In this document: piece by piece, positions 44,089-53,127 of the stretch
How the letters are laid out: every line of letters starts with the position of its first letter
Position numbering within the stretch: the first letter of the stretch is position 1
Source: Streptomyces endophytica
GTDB taxonomy: Bacteria > Actinomycetota > Actinomycetes > Streptomycetales > Streptomycetaceae
DNA length: 64,000 nucleotides
NCBI RefSeq assembly: GCF_026153355.1
Contig: NZ_CP110636.1
Coordinates: forward strand, 5,084,001 to 5,148,000
Reading direction: 5' to 3'
The notes under the pieces: model-generated
What the model was told of the DNA's origin: nothing
The model's database searches: none
The model's input: only the letters and a program-made list of their open reading frames with translations
Made by a program: the position numbers and the translations under genes

Positions 44089-44428
44089 GCGATTCCCGCA
44101 GGACCATCCTCCGGGCCCGGCGGGGGACCCGGTGCGCGGACGCGCCGCCGGACCTCGGGACGACGGTCGGCAGCCGAGGGCGTGCGGGGTGCGGATACCG
44201 TCCGCCGTGCGCCGAGGGGCGACTTTGAGACAACCTCGCGAGGCGGCGTACGCCGGGGAGTTGAGGCGGCGGGACGGCGGGTAAGCCGTAGGCAACTCAA
44301 GCGCAACGACGCCCCGGAAACGGGCCGACCCCGCCCGGATCGCGCCGGGCGCCCCCCACCTCTCTTGTACGACTCCGCCGTGGCCCATGGCCGTTTCCGG
44401 TGCCGCGGCACGAAAGTGGGCCGGGCCG
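44089..44428 (+). other. Gap before STAS gene; possible SigB-type promoter
   Basis: About 340 bases without a recognisable gene. GTTG at 44260, 15 bases, then GGGTAA at 44279-44284 resembles the GNNT-N15-GGGTA promoters of SigB-like stress sigma factors. The match is partial. It would suit the downstream anti-sigma antagonist. Confidence 0.35.
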
Positions 44429-44833
44429 ATGGACGAACGTCAGTACTACCCGAGAATCGTGGGACCCGGTCGCGCCGCGGACGGCGCGACCGTCTTGGAG
44501 CTCCACGGCGAGCTCGACATCCTCGCCGTGTCGGTGCTCTCCGCCCGGCTGGACGAGCTCACCGGCGCGCAGGGCGCCGATCTCGTCCTCGACCTGCGCG
44601 CGGTGGCCTTCATCGACTGCGCCGGGCTCTCGCTGCTCAGCCGCGCCCGCTGCCGGACCAGGCAGCGGGGCGGCCGGCTGCGGCTGGCCGGGGTCACCGA
44701 CGGCGGCAGCGTCGGACGACTGCTGCGGATGACCGGACTGACCGGTCATTTCGAGCTCGTGCCGGACGGCGCCCCCGGCCCCGCCGGCGACGGTGCCGGA
44801 GCGGCCGGGGGCGCGGACATCGCTGTGGCGTGA
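44429..44833 (+). CDS. STAS-domain protein, anti-sigma factor antagonist-like
   Basis: Small cytosolic protein of 134 residues with one STAS domain: VLELHGELDILAV at the start and VLDLRAVAFIDCAGLSLL at the regulatory site, then an Ala/Gly-rich tail. In classic antagonists (SpoIIAA, RsbV) the site reads DSSG and the second serine is phosphorylated by the anti-sigma kinase. Here it is DCAG, so the usual phosphoserine is absent and control by phosphorylation at that position is doubtful. ATG 44429 is chosen because the domain starts about 20 residues later; a GTG or ATG further upstream would only add linker. Confidence 0.85.
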   Translation: MDERQYYPRIVGPGRAADGATVLELHGELDILAVSVLSARLDELTGAQGADLVLDLRAVAFIDCAGLSLLSRARCRTRQRGGRLRLAGVTDGGSVGRLLRMTGLTGHFELVPDGAPGPAGDGAGAAGGADIAVA

Positions 44834-44846
44834 GGCCCGCTCCGGC

Positions 44847-45341
44847 TCAGGCCGGCAGGGTCGCCTCGATCGCGGCGACCAGCTCAGGAGCCTCCGGCTC
44901 GGTACGCGGCCGGAAGCGGCCCGCGACCCGGCCCTCGGTGTCGATCAGGAACTTCTCGAAGTTCCACTGGACGTCGCCGGCGGTCCCTTCGGCGTCCGCG
45001 GTGGCCGTCAGCTCGGCGTACAGCGGCTGCCGGCCGGCGCCGTTGACGTCGCCCTTCTCGAACAGCGGGAAGCTGACGCCGTACGTCGCCGAGCAGAACG
45101 TGGCGATCTCCTCGGCGGTGCCGGGCTCCTGGCCCGCGAACTGGTTGCTGGGGAAGCCCAGCACGGAGAAGCCCCGGTCCGCATAGCGCTGCTGCAGCCG
45201 CTCCAGGCCTTCGTACTGCGGGGTCAGCCCGCACTTGGACGCCACGTTGACCACCAGCAGTGCCTTGCCGCGGTGGTCGGCGAGCGAGGCGGGCTCACCG
45301 GTCAGGGTGCGCAGCGGGATGTCGTACAGGCTCACGGTCAT
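44847..45341 (-). CDS. Glutathione peroxidase-like thiol peroxidase
   Basis: Thioredoxin-fold peroxidase of 164 residues that reduces hydroperoxides. Catalytic tetrad residues are seen: Cys in NVASKCGLTPQY, Gln in FPSNQFAGQEPG, Trp in WNFEKFL and the accompanying Asn. Cysteine stands where animal enzymes have selenocysteine. Actinomycetes lack glutathione in general, so the reductant is probably thioredoxin. It overlaps the short upstream gene by 47 bases. Confidence 0.94.
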   Translation of the reverse strand: MTVSLYDIPLRTLTGEPASLADHRGKALLVVNVASKCGLTPQYEGLERLQQRYADRGFSVLGFPSNQFAGQEPGTAEEIATFCSATYGVSFPLFEKGDVNGAGRQPLYAELTATADAEGTAGDVQWNFEKFLIDTEGRVAGRFRPRTEPEAPELVAAIEATLPA

Positions 45342-45612
45342 GCTCCTCTTCACGGGTACGCGGACGGGGACGGCCCTCATCCTTCTTCCCAACGGTGCCG
45401 CCCGCCCTGATCTTCCCCGGATCGTCGGTGGGCCAGGAAACCGTCGGGCGCAGGGTGCCGGCCTGCCATTCCTTGAGCAGCTGGTCGAAGATCGGAGTGT
45501 CCTCCTCGGGCGGCCGGCGCGCCTGCGGGGCGGGCGGCGGCGGCAGCGACGGGGGCCGGTGCGACAGCGAGATCCGCTGAAAAGGGTGCGAGGCGGGCTT
45601 CTTGACATCCAT
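45295..45612 (-). CDS. Small hypothetical protein overlapping the peroxidase gene
   Basis: Predicted protein of 105 residues: an N-terminal basic and Pro-rich part (SHPFQRISLSHRPPSLPPPP), a short acidic helix (DTPIFDQLLKEWQAG) and a basic tail (RPRPRTREEEHDR). No family is recognised. Its 3' end overlaps the peroxidase start by 47 bases in another frame, as in some coupled pairs. Base use is consistent with coding but the evidence is only moderate. Confidence 0.5.
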   Translation of the reverse strand: MDVKKPASHPFQRISLSHRPPSLPPPPAPQARRPPEEDTPIFDQLLKEWQAGTLRPTVSWPTDDPGKIRAGGTVGKKDEGRPRPRTREEEHDREPVRHPAAHPDR

Positions 45613-45711
45613 GCCCGGACTCAACCGGAAATCGGCGCCCGGGTTGCGGGACGCGGCCGGGGCGGCCCGCAGATGCCCCTGCGGTGGTGACGGGCAGAAG
45701 ATACGTTCCCG

Positions 45712-45752
45712 GAGCGAAGGGGCCGGCGGACGCCCCGCCGGCCCCTTCGCTC
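45712..45752 (-). terminator. Strong hairpin terminator after the FAD hydroxylase gene
   Basis: Perfect 18-bp inverted repeat (45712-45729 with 45735-45752) around a 5-base loop, located downstream of the minus-strand hydroxylase stop at 45807. Confidence 0.82.
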
Positions 45753-45806
45753 ACCTCCGCACCACCGGCCGCGCCGACAGGGGCGTCTTCGGCGGTTCTG
45801 CCGGGA

Positions 45807-47441
45807 TCAGGTCCGGCACAGCAGCGCCTCCAGGACCTCCGCGAGCGCCGCCTCGGGATCGGCCACCCGGCCCTCCGCCCGCCACGCCACATAGCCGTCC
45901 GGCCGCACCAGCACCGCGCCCTCGGGTGTCGTGCCGTGCTTCTCGGCCCAGTCGGCGCCCTCCTCCGGGGCCAGGTCGTCGTCCGGTTCGGTGCCGATCA
46001 GGTAGCAGTTCAGCCGCACCCCGAAGCGCTGGACGGCGCCCTTGGCCGCGGTGCGCCACATGTCGCCGTCGGAGCCGGACAGCAGGGTGAACGACGTCTC
46101 GTAGAGGTCGAGGGTGGAGCGGCGCCCCTCGGGGCCGGTCAGCCACATGTGCGGGGCGCGGGTGCCCGGCTCGCCGGTCATCCGCAACTGGTCCGGAACC
46201 ACCGGCAGTTCGGGATCGGCGCCGACGACCGCGCCGCTCGGGTAGCAGTAGCCGAGCGCGACAGTGAGCACCCCGCGCTGCCGGCCGCCGCCGGCCCCGG
46301 GCGTCGGCGCGTACCCGGGGTGGCTGTGCTCCGCGGAGCGGGCCGAGGCGCGGGCACTGGTCTCCCGGGCCACCGGCAGCCGCTCCGCCTCGTACGTCGA
46401 CAGCAGCTCCGGGCCCGCCGCACCGTCCAGGACGGCGGCGATCTTCCAGGCCAGGTTGTGGGCGTCCTGGATGCCGGTGTTCGACCCGAACGCGCCGGTG
46501 GGCGACATCTCGTGGGCCGAGTCGCCGGCGAGGAAGACCCGGCCCGCGCCGTACCGCTCGGCGACCCGCTCGGCGGCGTGCCACGGGGCCTTGCCGGTGA
46601 TCTCCACCGCCATGTCCAGCGCACCGGTCGCCCGCCGGATGTGGTCGATGCACCGCTCGTCGGTGAAGTCCTCCAGGGTCTCGCCCTGGTCGGGGTGCCA
46701 GGGCGCGTGGAAGACCCAGTCCCGCTCGTTGTCCACCGGCAGCAGGGCGCCGTCGGCCTCCGGGTTCGTCAGGTAGCAGGCGATGAAGCGGCGGTCGCCC
46801 ACCACCTCCGCCAGCTCCGGAGCGCGGAAGGTGATGCTCACGTTGTGGAACAGGTCGCCCGGGCCGGTCTGCCCGATGCCCAGCCGCTCGCGGACCGGGC
46901 TGCGGGGGCCGTCGGCGGCGATGAGGTAGTCCGCGCGCACGGTGTGCCGCTCGCCGGTCTCCCGGCTCCTGAGCTCCGCGGTCACCCCGTCCGCGTCCTG
47001 TTCGAAGGAGACCAGCTCGGTGGAGAAGCGCAGATCGCCGCCGAGCTCGCGGGCGGAGCGCACCAGGACCGGTTCGAGGTCGTTCTGGCTGCACAGACAC
47101 CAGCCGGCCGGGCTGATCCGGGCCAGCCCGCCGCCCGGGTCGATCTCCTTGAACAGCCACTCCTGTTCGTCGCCGGTCAGTGAACGGGCCTGCAGGATCC
47201 CGTGGTTGCCGGCCAGGGTCGAGGCCGCCTCCCGGATCGGCCGCTCGGCGCCGGCCACCCGGAACAGCTCCATCGTGCGGACGTTGTTGCCGCGCCCGCG
47301 CGGGTGATGGGAGGTGTCCGAGTGCTTCTCGACCAACAGGTGCCGTACACCCAGCCGTCCCAGGAACAGCGAGGCGGACAGGCCCACCAGGGACCCGCCC
47401 ACGACCAGTACCGGGACCCGTTCTCGGGGGGTGGGATTCAT
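45807..47441 (-). CDS. FAD-dependent polyketide hydroxylase, WhiE ORFVIII-like
   Basis: Flavoprotein of 544 residues of the aromatic polyketide hydroxylase group. Motifs: VLVVGGSLVGLSASLFLG (FAD fold), DG motif YLIAADGPRSPVRERLG, GD motif VFLAGDSAHEMSPTGAFG, and a C-terminal thioredoxin-like domain ending VLVRPDGYVAWR, usual for this family. It is divergent from the SchA/CurD gene, exactly the layout of whiE-VIII against whiE-I in Streptomyces coelicolor, where it late-hydroxylates the spore pigment. ATG 47441 starts just before the FAD fold. The 252-base divergent region must carry both promoters, but no consensus was certain. Confidence 0.93.
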   Translation of the reverse strand: MNPTPRERVPVLVVGGSLVGLSASLFLGRLGVRHLLVEKHSDTSHHPRGRGNNVRTMELFRVAGAERPIREAASTLAGNHGILQARSLTGDEQEWLFKEIDPGGGLARISPAGWCLCSQNDLEPVLVRSARELGGDLRFSTELVSFEQDADGVTAELRSRETGERHTVRADYLIAADGPRSPVRERLGIGQTGPGDLFHNVSITFRAPELAEVVGDRRFIACYLTNPEADGALLPVDNERDWVFHAPWHPDQGETLEDFTDERCIDHIRRATGALDMAVEITGKAPWHAAERVAERYGAGRVFLAGDSAHEMSPTGAFGSNTGIQDAHNLAWKIAAVLDGAAGPELLSTYEAERLPVARETSARASARSAEHSHPGYAPTPGAGGGRQRGVLTVALGYCYPSGAVVGADPELPVVPDQLRMTGEPGTRAPHMWLTGPEGRRSTLDLYETSFTLLSGSDGDMWRTAAKGAVQRFGVRLNCYLIGTEPDDDLAPEEGADWAEKHGTTPEGAVLVRPDGYVAWRAEGRVADPEAALAEVLEALLCRT

Positions 47442-47693
47442 GGCGTGCTCCAGCTCCAAGGCGCATTGAGGGCAGATGGAGCACGAATGCCCGGCCGCGG
47501 ACCTGTTCGATCACGGTTCACCTGCATGGCTCACAGATCTCGCGCCGCCCGTACGTCCCGGCCACGATCGAATCCGGGACGCCCCCCGGACACCGGGGCG
47601 GGCGGCCCCACCATCCGGCTCAGTCACCCGGATCGCACCGGAACTGACGACGCACCACAGGGGCCAACGGGCACCGAAGGAGATGCGTAGACG

Positions 47694-48811
47694 ATGACAA
47701 CGCTGTCGGAACGAATATCCCAGTCAGCCTTCGACGGCTCACGGCTCAGGGTCGTACTGCTCCTGGACCTCCATGACGGAGCCCAGCAGCAGTTCCTGGA
47801 AGCCTACGAGCACCTGCGCAACCAGGTCGCGTCCGTCCCCGGGCACCTCACCGACCAGCTGTGCCAGTCCATCGAGAACCCCTCGCAGTGGCTGATCACC
47901 AGCGAATGGGAGAGCGCGCCCCCCTTCCTCGCCTGGGTCAACAGCGAGGAACACGTCAAGATGGTCCAGCCGCTGCACGCCTGCGTCCGCGACACCCGCT
48001 CGCTGCGCTTCAGCGTCCTGCGCGAGACCTCGAACATCGCCGCCCGGGCCCCCGAGCCCCCCAAGGGCCGGCTCCAGGCCAACCCCGGGTCGGCGACGGT
48101 GTGGTGCGGCACGCGCTGACCTTCACCGTGAAGCCCGGCAGCGAGGACAAGGTCGCCGAGATCCTGGCCGGCTACGACTCGCCGGAGGCCCGGGTCGACG
48201 ACACCACCCGGCTGCGCCGCACCTCCCTGTTCATGCACGGCAACCGCGTCGTCCGCGCGGTCGAGGTGCAGGGCGACCTGGTCGCGGCGCTCCGCCACGT
48301 CTCCCAGCAGCCCGAGGTCCGGGCCGTCGAGGAGGCCATCAACCCCTACCTGGAGCAGGACCGCGACCTCAGCGACGCGAACTCCGCCCGGGTGTTCTTC
48401 ACCCGCGCCGCCCTGCCCGCCGTGCACCACGTCGCCTCCGGCAGCGCACGGCCCGAGGACGTACGGCGCCACGCCCTGTTCTACCCCGCCAAGGGAGGCT
48501 GCGGCATGGCGCTGGCCAGGATGCTGGCCCGCCAGGACGAGCTGGCCGCCGACGACCCGGACTGCCCCGTCGCCGGCAGCACCATCTTCCAGCGCGACGA
48601 CGTCGTCGTCCGGCTCGTCGACATGCGGATCCCGCTCGACCAGGACCCGCTGCTCTCGCTCGGCATCCGCGGTCAGCGCAAGACGGCGGTGCTGCGCCGT
48701 CTGCTCGACACCGAAGTGGCCGGCGGTCTGTCCAACGACCGCGAGCTCGCGCGCTTCCTCGCGCGCTGCGACATGGCCCTGATCACCGACCGCCGGTCCG
48801 CGGGCGCCTGA
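47694..48811 (+). CDS. SchA/CurD-like protein, WhiE ORFI-like (one frameshift)
   Basis: About 372 residues with an N-terminal antibiotic-monooxygenase-like ferredoxin fold (LRVVLLLDLHDGAQQQFLEAYEHLRNQVASVPG begins residue ~19) and a second alpha/beta half with RHALTFTVKPGSEDKVAEIL and FFTRAALP. SchA/CurD proteins are conserved first genes of spore-pigment operons; the exact role is unsettled. One base is missing near 48086 (AACCCCGGGTC), so the reading passes from the first frame to the second, which ends at 48811. ATG 47694 has an AAGGAG site 11 bases upstream. Confidence 0.9.
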
Positions 48812-48878
48812 AACCGTCCGCCCGCAGCAGGTCCCATCCCAACCCACCGCCGGCTTCACGCCCCTGGAGGAATCAGCC

Positions 48879-49313
48879 ATGACCACGCACCGCCCACGCA
48901 TCGTGGACCTCAGCGAGACCCAGCCCAACCGCCGGCGCGGAGGTGATCTGCGCGCCATGCTGACGCCCAGCGCGGTGGGCGCCACGAGCGGCTTCATGGG
49001 CATGGCCCTCGTACAGCCCGGCGAGCGCATCGGCGAGCACTACCACCCGTACTCCGAGGAGTTCGTGTACGTCGTCCAGGGCGCGCTCGAAGTGGACCTC
49101 GACGGGGAGCCGCACCCGCTGCGCCCGGACCAGGGGCTGCTGATCCCGCCGTACATGCGGCACCGGTTCCGCAATGTCGGGGACGTCGAGGCCCGGATGG
49201 TCTTCCACCTCGGCCCCCTGGCGCCCCGCCCCGAGCTGGGGCACGTCGACACCGAGGGCACCGAGGAGAGCAGCCCCGCCGCCCCGCCCGAACACACGGA
49301 GCCGGTGTCATGA
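48879..49313 (+). CDS. Cupin-domain protein, WhiE ORFII-like
   Basis: Single-domain cupin of 144 residues. The metal-binding box 1 reads GERIGEHYHPYSEEFVYVVQG (two His, one Glu) and box 2 PPYMRHRFRNVGD (His). Conserved second gene of whiE-type operons; thought to assist cyclisation or tailoring of the polyketide, mechanism not established. The C-terminal 20 residues are an acidic Pro-rich tail. Its stop overlaps the KS-alpha start by 4 bases, showing tight coupling. Confidence 0.93.
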   Translation: MTTHRPRIVDLSETQPNRRRGGDLRAMLTPSAVGATSGFMGMALVQPGERIGEHYHPYSEEFVYVVQGALEVDLDGEPHPLRPDQGLLIPPYMRHRFRNVGDVEARMVFHLGPLAPRPELGHVDTEGTEESSPAAPPEHTEPVS

Positions 49314-50578
49314 GTCGCCGCGTGGCGGTCACCGGAGTCGGGATCGTCGCGCCCGGCGGGGTGGGAGTGCCCGCCTTCTGGGACCTGCTGTCCGCCGGCC
49401 GTACGGCGACCCGTGGCATCACCCTCTTCGACCCGGAGGGATTCCGCTCGCGCATTGCCGCCGAATGCGACTTCGACCCCGCGGCGCACGGCCTGAGCGC
49501 GGAACAGGTCGCCCGCTCGGACCGGTACGTCCAGTTCGCCATGGTCGCCGCGGACGAGGCACTGCGCGACGCCGGCCTCGACCCCGAGCGGGAGGACCCC
49601 TGGCGCATCGGGGTCTCCCTGGGCACCGCCGTCGGCGGCACCACCCGCCTCGAACACGACTACGTCGCCGTGAGCGACCGAGGCAAGCGCTGGGACGTCG
49701 ACCACCGGCCGGCCGGCCGCTATCTGGAGCGGGCCTTCTCGCCCAGTTCGCTGGCCTCCGCGGTGGCCGAACAGGTCGGCGCGCACGGCCCGGTGCAGAC
49801 CGTCTCCACGGGCTGCACCTCCGGCCTCGACGCCATCGGCTACGCCTTCCAGTCCATCGAGGAGGGCAAGGTCGACGTCTGCATCGCCGGTGCGTCGGAC
49901 TCGCCGATCTCCCCGATCACCGTGGCCTGCTTCGACGCGATCAAGGCGACCTCCGCCAACAACGACGACCCCGCCCACGCCTCCCGGCCGTTCGACGCCC
50001 ACCGCGACGGATTCGTCATGGGCGAGGGCGGCGCCGTGCTCGTCCTGGAGGAGCTGGAGCACGCCCGGGCCCGCGGTGCGACCGTGCACTGCGAGATCCG
50101 CGGCTACGCCACCTTCGGCAACGCGTACCACATGACCGGGCTGACCCAGGAGGGCCTGGAGATGGCCGAGGCGATCAACCGCGCCCTCGACCACGCCAGG
50201 CTCGACGCCACCCAGGTCGACTACGTCAACGCGCACGGGTCGGGCACCCAGCAGAACGACCGGCACGAGACCGCCGCGGTCAAGCGGTCGCTGGGCGCAC
50301 ACGCCCACAAGGTGCCGATGAGCTCCATCAAATCCATGGTGGGCCACTCGCTCGGCGCGATCGGCGCCATCGAGATCGTCGCCTGCGTGCTGGCACTGAC
50401 CCACCAGGTCGTGCCGCCGACGGCCAACTACGAGACTCCGGACCCGGAGTGCGACCTCGACTACGTGCCCAGGACGGCGCGGGAACTGCCGCTGCGTTCG
50501 GTGCTCTCGGTCGGCAGCGGCTTCGGCGGATTCCAGTCAGCGGTGGTACTGACCCGACAGGGTGGGAGGGCAACATGA
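49310..50578 (+). CDS. Type II PKS ketosynthase alpha, WhiE ORFIII-like
   Basis: Condensing enzyme of 422 residues that extends the poly-beta-keto chain with malonyl-ACP as a heterodimer with the chain length factor. Active-site Cys in VSTGCTSGLDAIG, His residues in NAHGSGTQQND and in MVGHSLGAIG, and the usual end GFGGFQSAVVL. Start ATG overlaps the cupin stop and its own stop overlaps the CLF start, typical of KS/CLF stoichiometric translation. Neighbours identify it as the spore-pigment KS rather than an antibiotic KS. Confidence 0.97.
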   Translation: MSRRVAVTGVGIVAPGGVGVPAFWDLLSAGRTATRGITLFDPEGFRSRIAAECDFDPAAHGLSAEQVARSDRYVQFAMVAADEALRDAGLDPEREDPWRIGVSLGTAVGGTTRLEHDYVAVSDRGKRWDVDHRPAGRYLERAFSPSSLASAVAEQVGAHGPVQTVSTGCTSGLDAIGYAFQSIEEGKVDVCIAGASDSPISPITVACFDAIKATSANNDDPAHASRPFDAHRDGFVMGEGGAVLVLEELEHARARGATVHCEIRGYATFGNAYHMTGLTQEGLEMAEAINRALDHARLDATQVDYVNAHGSGTQQNDRHETAAVKRSLGAHAHKVPMSSIKSMVGHSLGAIGAIEIVACVLALTHQVVPPTANYETPDPECDLDYVPRTARELPLRSVLSVGSGFGGFQSAVVLTRQGGRAT

Positions 50579-51825
50579 GCTCCCCGAAGGAACGACGCTC
50601 CGTCGTCACCGGCATGGGGGTGATCGCCCCCAACGGGGTGAGCACCGACGCCTTCTGGAAGGCGACCAAGGAAGGCATCAGCGTCCTCGACCGGGTGACC
50701 CGGGAGGGCTGCGAGCACCTGCCGCTCAAGGTCGCCGGTGAGGTGCGCGGCTTCGACCCGGCGGACCTGATCGAGGAGCGCTACCTCGTCCAGACCGACC
50801 GGTTCACCCACTTCGCCATGGCGGCGGCCAACCTCGCGCTGGACGACGCCCGTCTCGGCCGCGCCGACTACGCCGACTCGCCGTTCGCGGTGGGCGTCGT
50901 CACGGCCGCCGGATCCGGCGGCGGCGAGTTCGGCCAGCGCGAGCTGCAACGGCTCTGGGGCCAGGGCTCCAAGTACGTCGGCCCCTACCAGTCGATCGCC
51001 TGGTTCTACGCCGCCAGCACCGGACAGATCTCCATCCGCGGCGGCTTCAAGGGCCCCTGCGGAGTCGTGGCCAGCGACGAGGCGGGCGGCCTGGACGCCC
51101 TGGCGCATGCCTGCCGCACCGTGCGGCGCGGCACCGACGCGGTCGTCGTGGGCGCCGCCGAGGCACCGCTGGCCCCCTACTCGGTCGTCTGCCAGCTCGG
51201 CTACGACGATCTGAGCACGCTCGACGACCCGGTCCGCGCCTACCGTCCGTTCACCGACGGCGCCTGCGGATTCGTGCCCGCCGAAGGCGGCGCGATGCTG
51301 GTCGTCGAGGAGGCGACGGCGGCCGAGGGCCGCGGCGCACCCGTCCGGGCCGAACTGTCCGGACACACCGCGACCTTCACCGGCGCCTCCCGTTGGGAGG
51401 AGTCCCGGGCCGGACTCGCCCACGCCATCCGCGGCGCGCTGGAGGACGCGCGGTGCGCCCCGGACGAGATCGACGTGGTGTTCGCGGACGCGCTGGGCGT
51501 CCCCTCGGCCGACCGGGCCGAGGCGCTGGCCCTCGCGGACACCCTGGGCCGGCAGGCCACCCAGGTCCCGGTGACCGCGCCCAAGACGGGCACCGGGCGG
51601 GCGTACTGCGGTGCCCCCGTCCTGGACATCGCGGCCGCGGTGCTCGCCATGGAACACGGTGTGGTGCCGCCCACCCCCAACGTCGTCGACGTGTGCCACG
51701 ACCTTGACGTCGTGACCGGCCGGGCCCGCCCCGCCGAACTGCGGACGGCGCTGGTGCTGAGCCGGGGACTGATGGGCTCGAACGCGGCGATGGTGCTGCG
51801 GCAGGGCCCGCCGTCCCCCTCATGA
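50575..51825 (+). CDS. Chain length factor (KS-beta), WhiE ORFIV-like
   Basis: Ketosynthase-like partner of 416 residues lacking the active-site cysteine. At that place it reads GPCGVVASDEAGGLDAL; many CLFs have Gln here (EQAGGLD type), this one has Glu. CLF sets polyketide length; whiE minimal PKSs make long chains of about 24 carbons. That the present enzyme does so is inferred from family membership only. Overlaps KS-alpha by 4 bases; the ACP begins 15 bases later. Confidence 0.96.
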   Translation: MSSPKERRSVVTGMGVIAPNGVSTDAFWKATKEGISVLDRVTREGCEHLPLKVAGEVRGFDPADLIEERYLVQTDRFTHFAMAAANLALDDARLGRADYADSPFAVGVVTAAGSGGGEFGQRELQRLWGQGSKYVGPYQSIAWFYAASTGQISIRGGFKGPCGVVASDEAGGLDALAHACRTVRRGTDAVVVGAAEAPLAPYSVVCQLGYDDLSTLDDPVRAYRPFTDGACGFVPAEGGAMLVVEEATAAEGRGAPVRAELSGHTATFTGASRWEESRAGLAHAIRGALEDARCAPDEIDVVFADALGVPSADRAEALALADTLGRQATQVPVTAPKTGTGRAYCGAPVLDIAAAVLAMEHGVVPPTPNVVDVCHDLDVVTGRARPAELRTALVLSRGLMGSNAAMVLRQGPPSPS

Positions 51826-51840
51826 GAAGGAGAACCGCAC

Positions 51841-52128
51841 ATGACCGCTCAACTGACCCTCGACGAGCTGGCAGCGCTGATGAAGTCCGCCGCCGGCCTG
51901 ACCGTCGACCCGAAGGACCTGGCGAACCGGGCCGACTCGACCTTCGCCGAGTTCGGCCTGGACTCGCTGGGCCTGCTGGGCATCGTGGGCGAGCTGGAGA
52001 ACCGGCGCGGCCGGCCGATGCCGACCGACGCGGAGCGCTGCAAGACGCCGCGCGACTTCCTCGCCCTCGTGAACACCCCCAGCAAAGCCCCCATGGAAGC
52101 CGACAAAGTGCCTACGACAGGAGCCTGA
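51841..52128 (+). CDS. Acyl carrier protein, WhiE ORFV-like
   Basis: Carrier protein of 95 residues with the phosphopantetheine site FGLDSLGLLG (Ser). It carries malonyl and growing chain units for the KS/CLF pair. Its C-terminus has a short extension after the four-helix core. An AAGGAG site lies just upstream of ATG 51841. Confidence 0.96.
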   Translation: MTAQLTLDELAALMKSAAGLTVDPKDLANRADSTFAEFGLDSLGLLGIVGELENRRGRPMPTDAERCKTPRDFLALVNTPSKAPMEADKVPTTGA

Positions 52129-52129
52129 C

Positions 52130-52603
52130 ATGCCCGGCCACACCGAGAACGACATCACCATCGCCGCGCCCCTCGACCTCGTCTGGGACATCACCAACGA
52201 CATCGAGAACTGGCCGCAGCTGTTCAGCGAGTACGCCGCGGTCGAGGTGCTGTCCCGCGAGGGCGACAAGACCACCTTCCGGCTGACCATGCACCCGGAC
52301 GACAACGGCACCGTCTGGAGCTGGGTCTCCGAGCGGGTCGTCGACCGCGCCCACCGCACCGTCCGCGCCCGCCGGGTCGAGACCGGCCCGTTCGCGCACA
52401 TGGACATCCACTGGCAGTACTCCGAGATCCCGGGCGGCACCTCGATGCACTGGACCCAGGACTTCGCGATGAAGCCGGACGCCCCGGTCGACGACAAGGG
52501 CATGACCGAGCTCATCAACCGCAACTCCCGGATCCAGATGGAGCTCATCCGGGACAAGATCGAGCAGCGGGACCGTGAGCTGCGGTCCGCCGCGGTCAGC
52601 TGA
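52130..52603 (+). CDS. Aromatase/cyclase, WhiE ORFVI-like
   Basis: Single START/Bet v1-fold domain of 157 residues (ITIAAPLDLVWDITNDIENWPQLF, helix-grip pattern), like the N-terminal domain of TcmN. It directs the first ring closures of the unreduced polyketide chain. It starts one base after the ACP stop, so it is translated in the same unit. Confidence 0.94.
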   Translation: MPGHTENDITIAAPLDLVWDITNDIENWPQLFSEYAAVEVLSREGDKTTFRLTMHPDDNGTVWSWVSERVVDRAHRTVRARRVETGPFAHMDIHWQYSEIPGGTSMHWTQDFAMKPDAPVDDKGMTELINRNSRIQMELIRDKIEQRDRELRSAAVS

Positions 52604-52659
52604 CGGCCCGCCGGGCCGCGTCCGGACCGCCCTCCGGCGGCAACGAAGGGATCTTCCCG

Positions 52660-52992
52660 ATGCATCACGCTCTGATCGTCGCCCGCATGAAACCCGGTTC
52701 GGCACCGGACATCGCGGACGTCTTCCGCGAGTCCGACCGTACGGAACTGCCGCACCTGGTCGGTGTCTCGCGGCGGACCCTGTTCCAGTTCGGTGACGTG
52801 TACCTGCACCTCATCGAATCGGACCGGCCGCCCGGCCCGGAGATCGCCAAGGTCACCGGGCACCCCGAGTTCCGCGCGGTGAGCGACAAGCTGTCCGCCT
52901 TCGTCAGCGCCTACGACCCCGAGACCTGGCGGAGCCCGAAGGACGCGATGGCCCAGCAGTTCTACCGCTGGGAGCGCGACGGCAGCCGCTGA
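52660..52992 (+). CDS. Polyketide cyclase, TcmI-like, WhiE ORFVII-like
   Basis: Small alpha-beta dimeric cyclase of 110 residues, family of TcmI (ferredoxin-like): ALIVARMKPGSAPDIADVF, LPHLVGVSRRTLFQFGDVYLHLIE, HPEFRAVSDKLSAFV. It closes the last ring(s) of the pigment nucleus. Last gene of the plus-strand operon, followed by a large palindromic terminator. Confidence 0.94.
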   Translation: MHHALIVARMKPGSAPDIADVFRESDRTELPHLVGVSRRTLFQFGDVYLHLIESDRPPGPEIAKVTGHPEFRAVSDKLSAFVSAYDPETWRSPKDAMAQQFYRWERDGSR

Positions 52993-53050
52993 CGCGCGGG
53001 CCGGGCCGGGGCGATCCCCCGGGGCCCCGGCCGCCGCCCGGGAACCGGCA

Positions 53051-53090
53051 CGGCCGCCCGGCGGGGAGAGCTCTCCCCGCCGGGCGGCCG
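53051..53090. terminator. Perfect 40-bp palindrome, bidirectional terminator
   Basis: Two 20-base arms (53051-53070 and 53071-53090) are exact reverse complements with no spacer, centred on GAGAGCTCTC. It lies between the TcmI-like cyclase stop (52992) and the convergent methyltransferase stop (53128). Confidence 0.85.
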
Positions 53091-53127
53091 GCCGTGCGCG
53101 CACGGGTTCATCGTGGCGGCCGCGTCC

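Noticed and set aside
47442..47693. Specific sigma-factor promoters in the divergent whiE-like region
   Set aside because: Sporulation sigma promoters are expected there, but no pair of elements with convincing spacing was found by eye.
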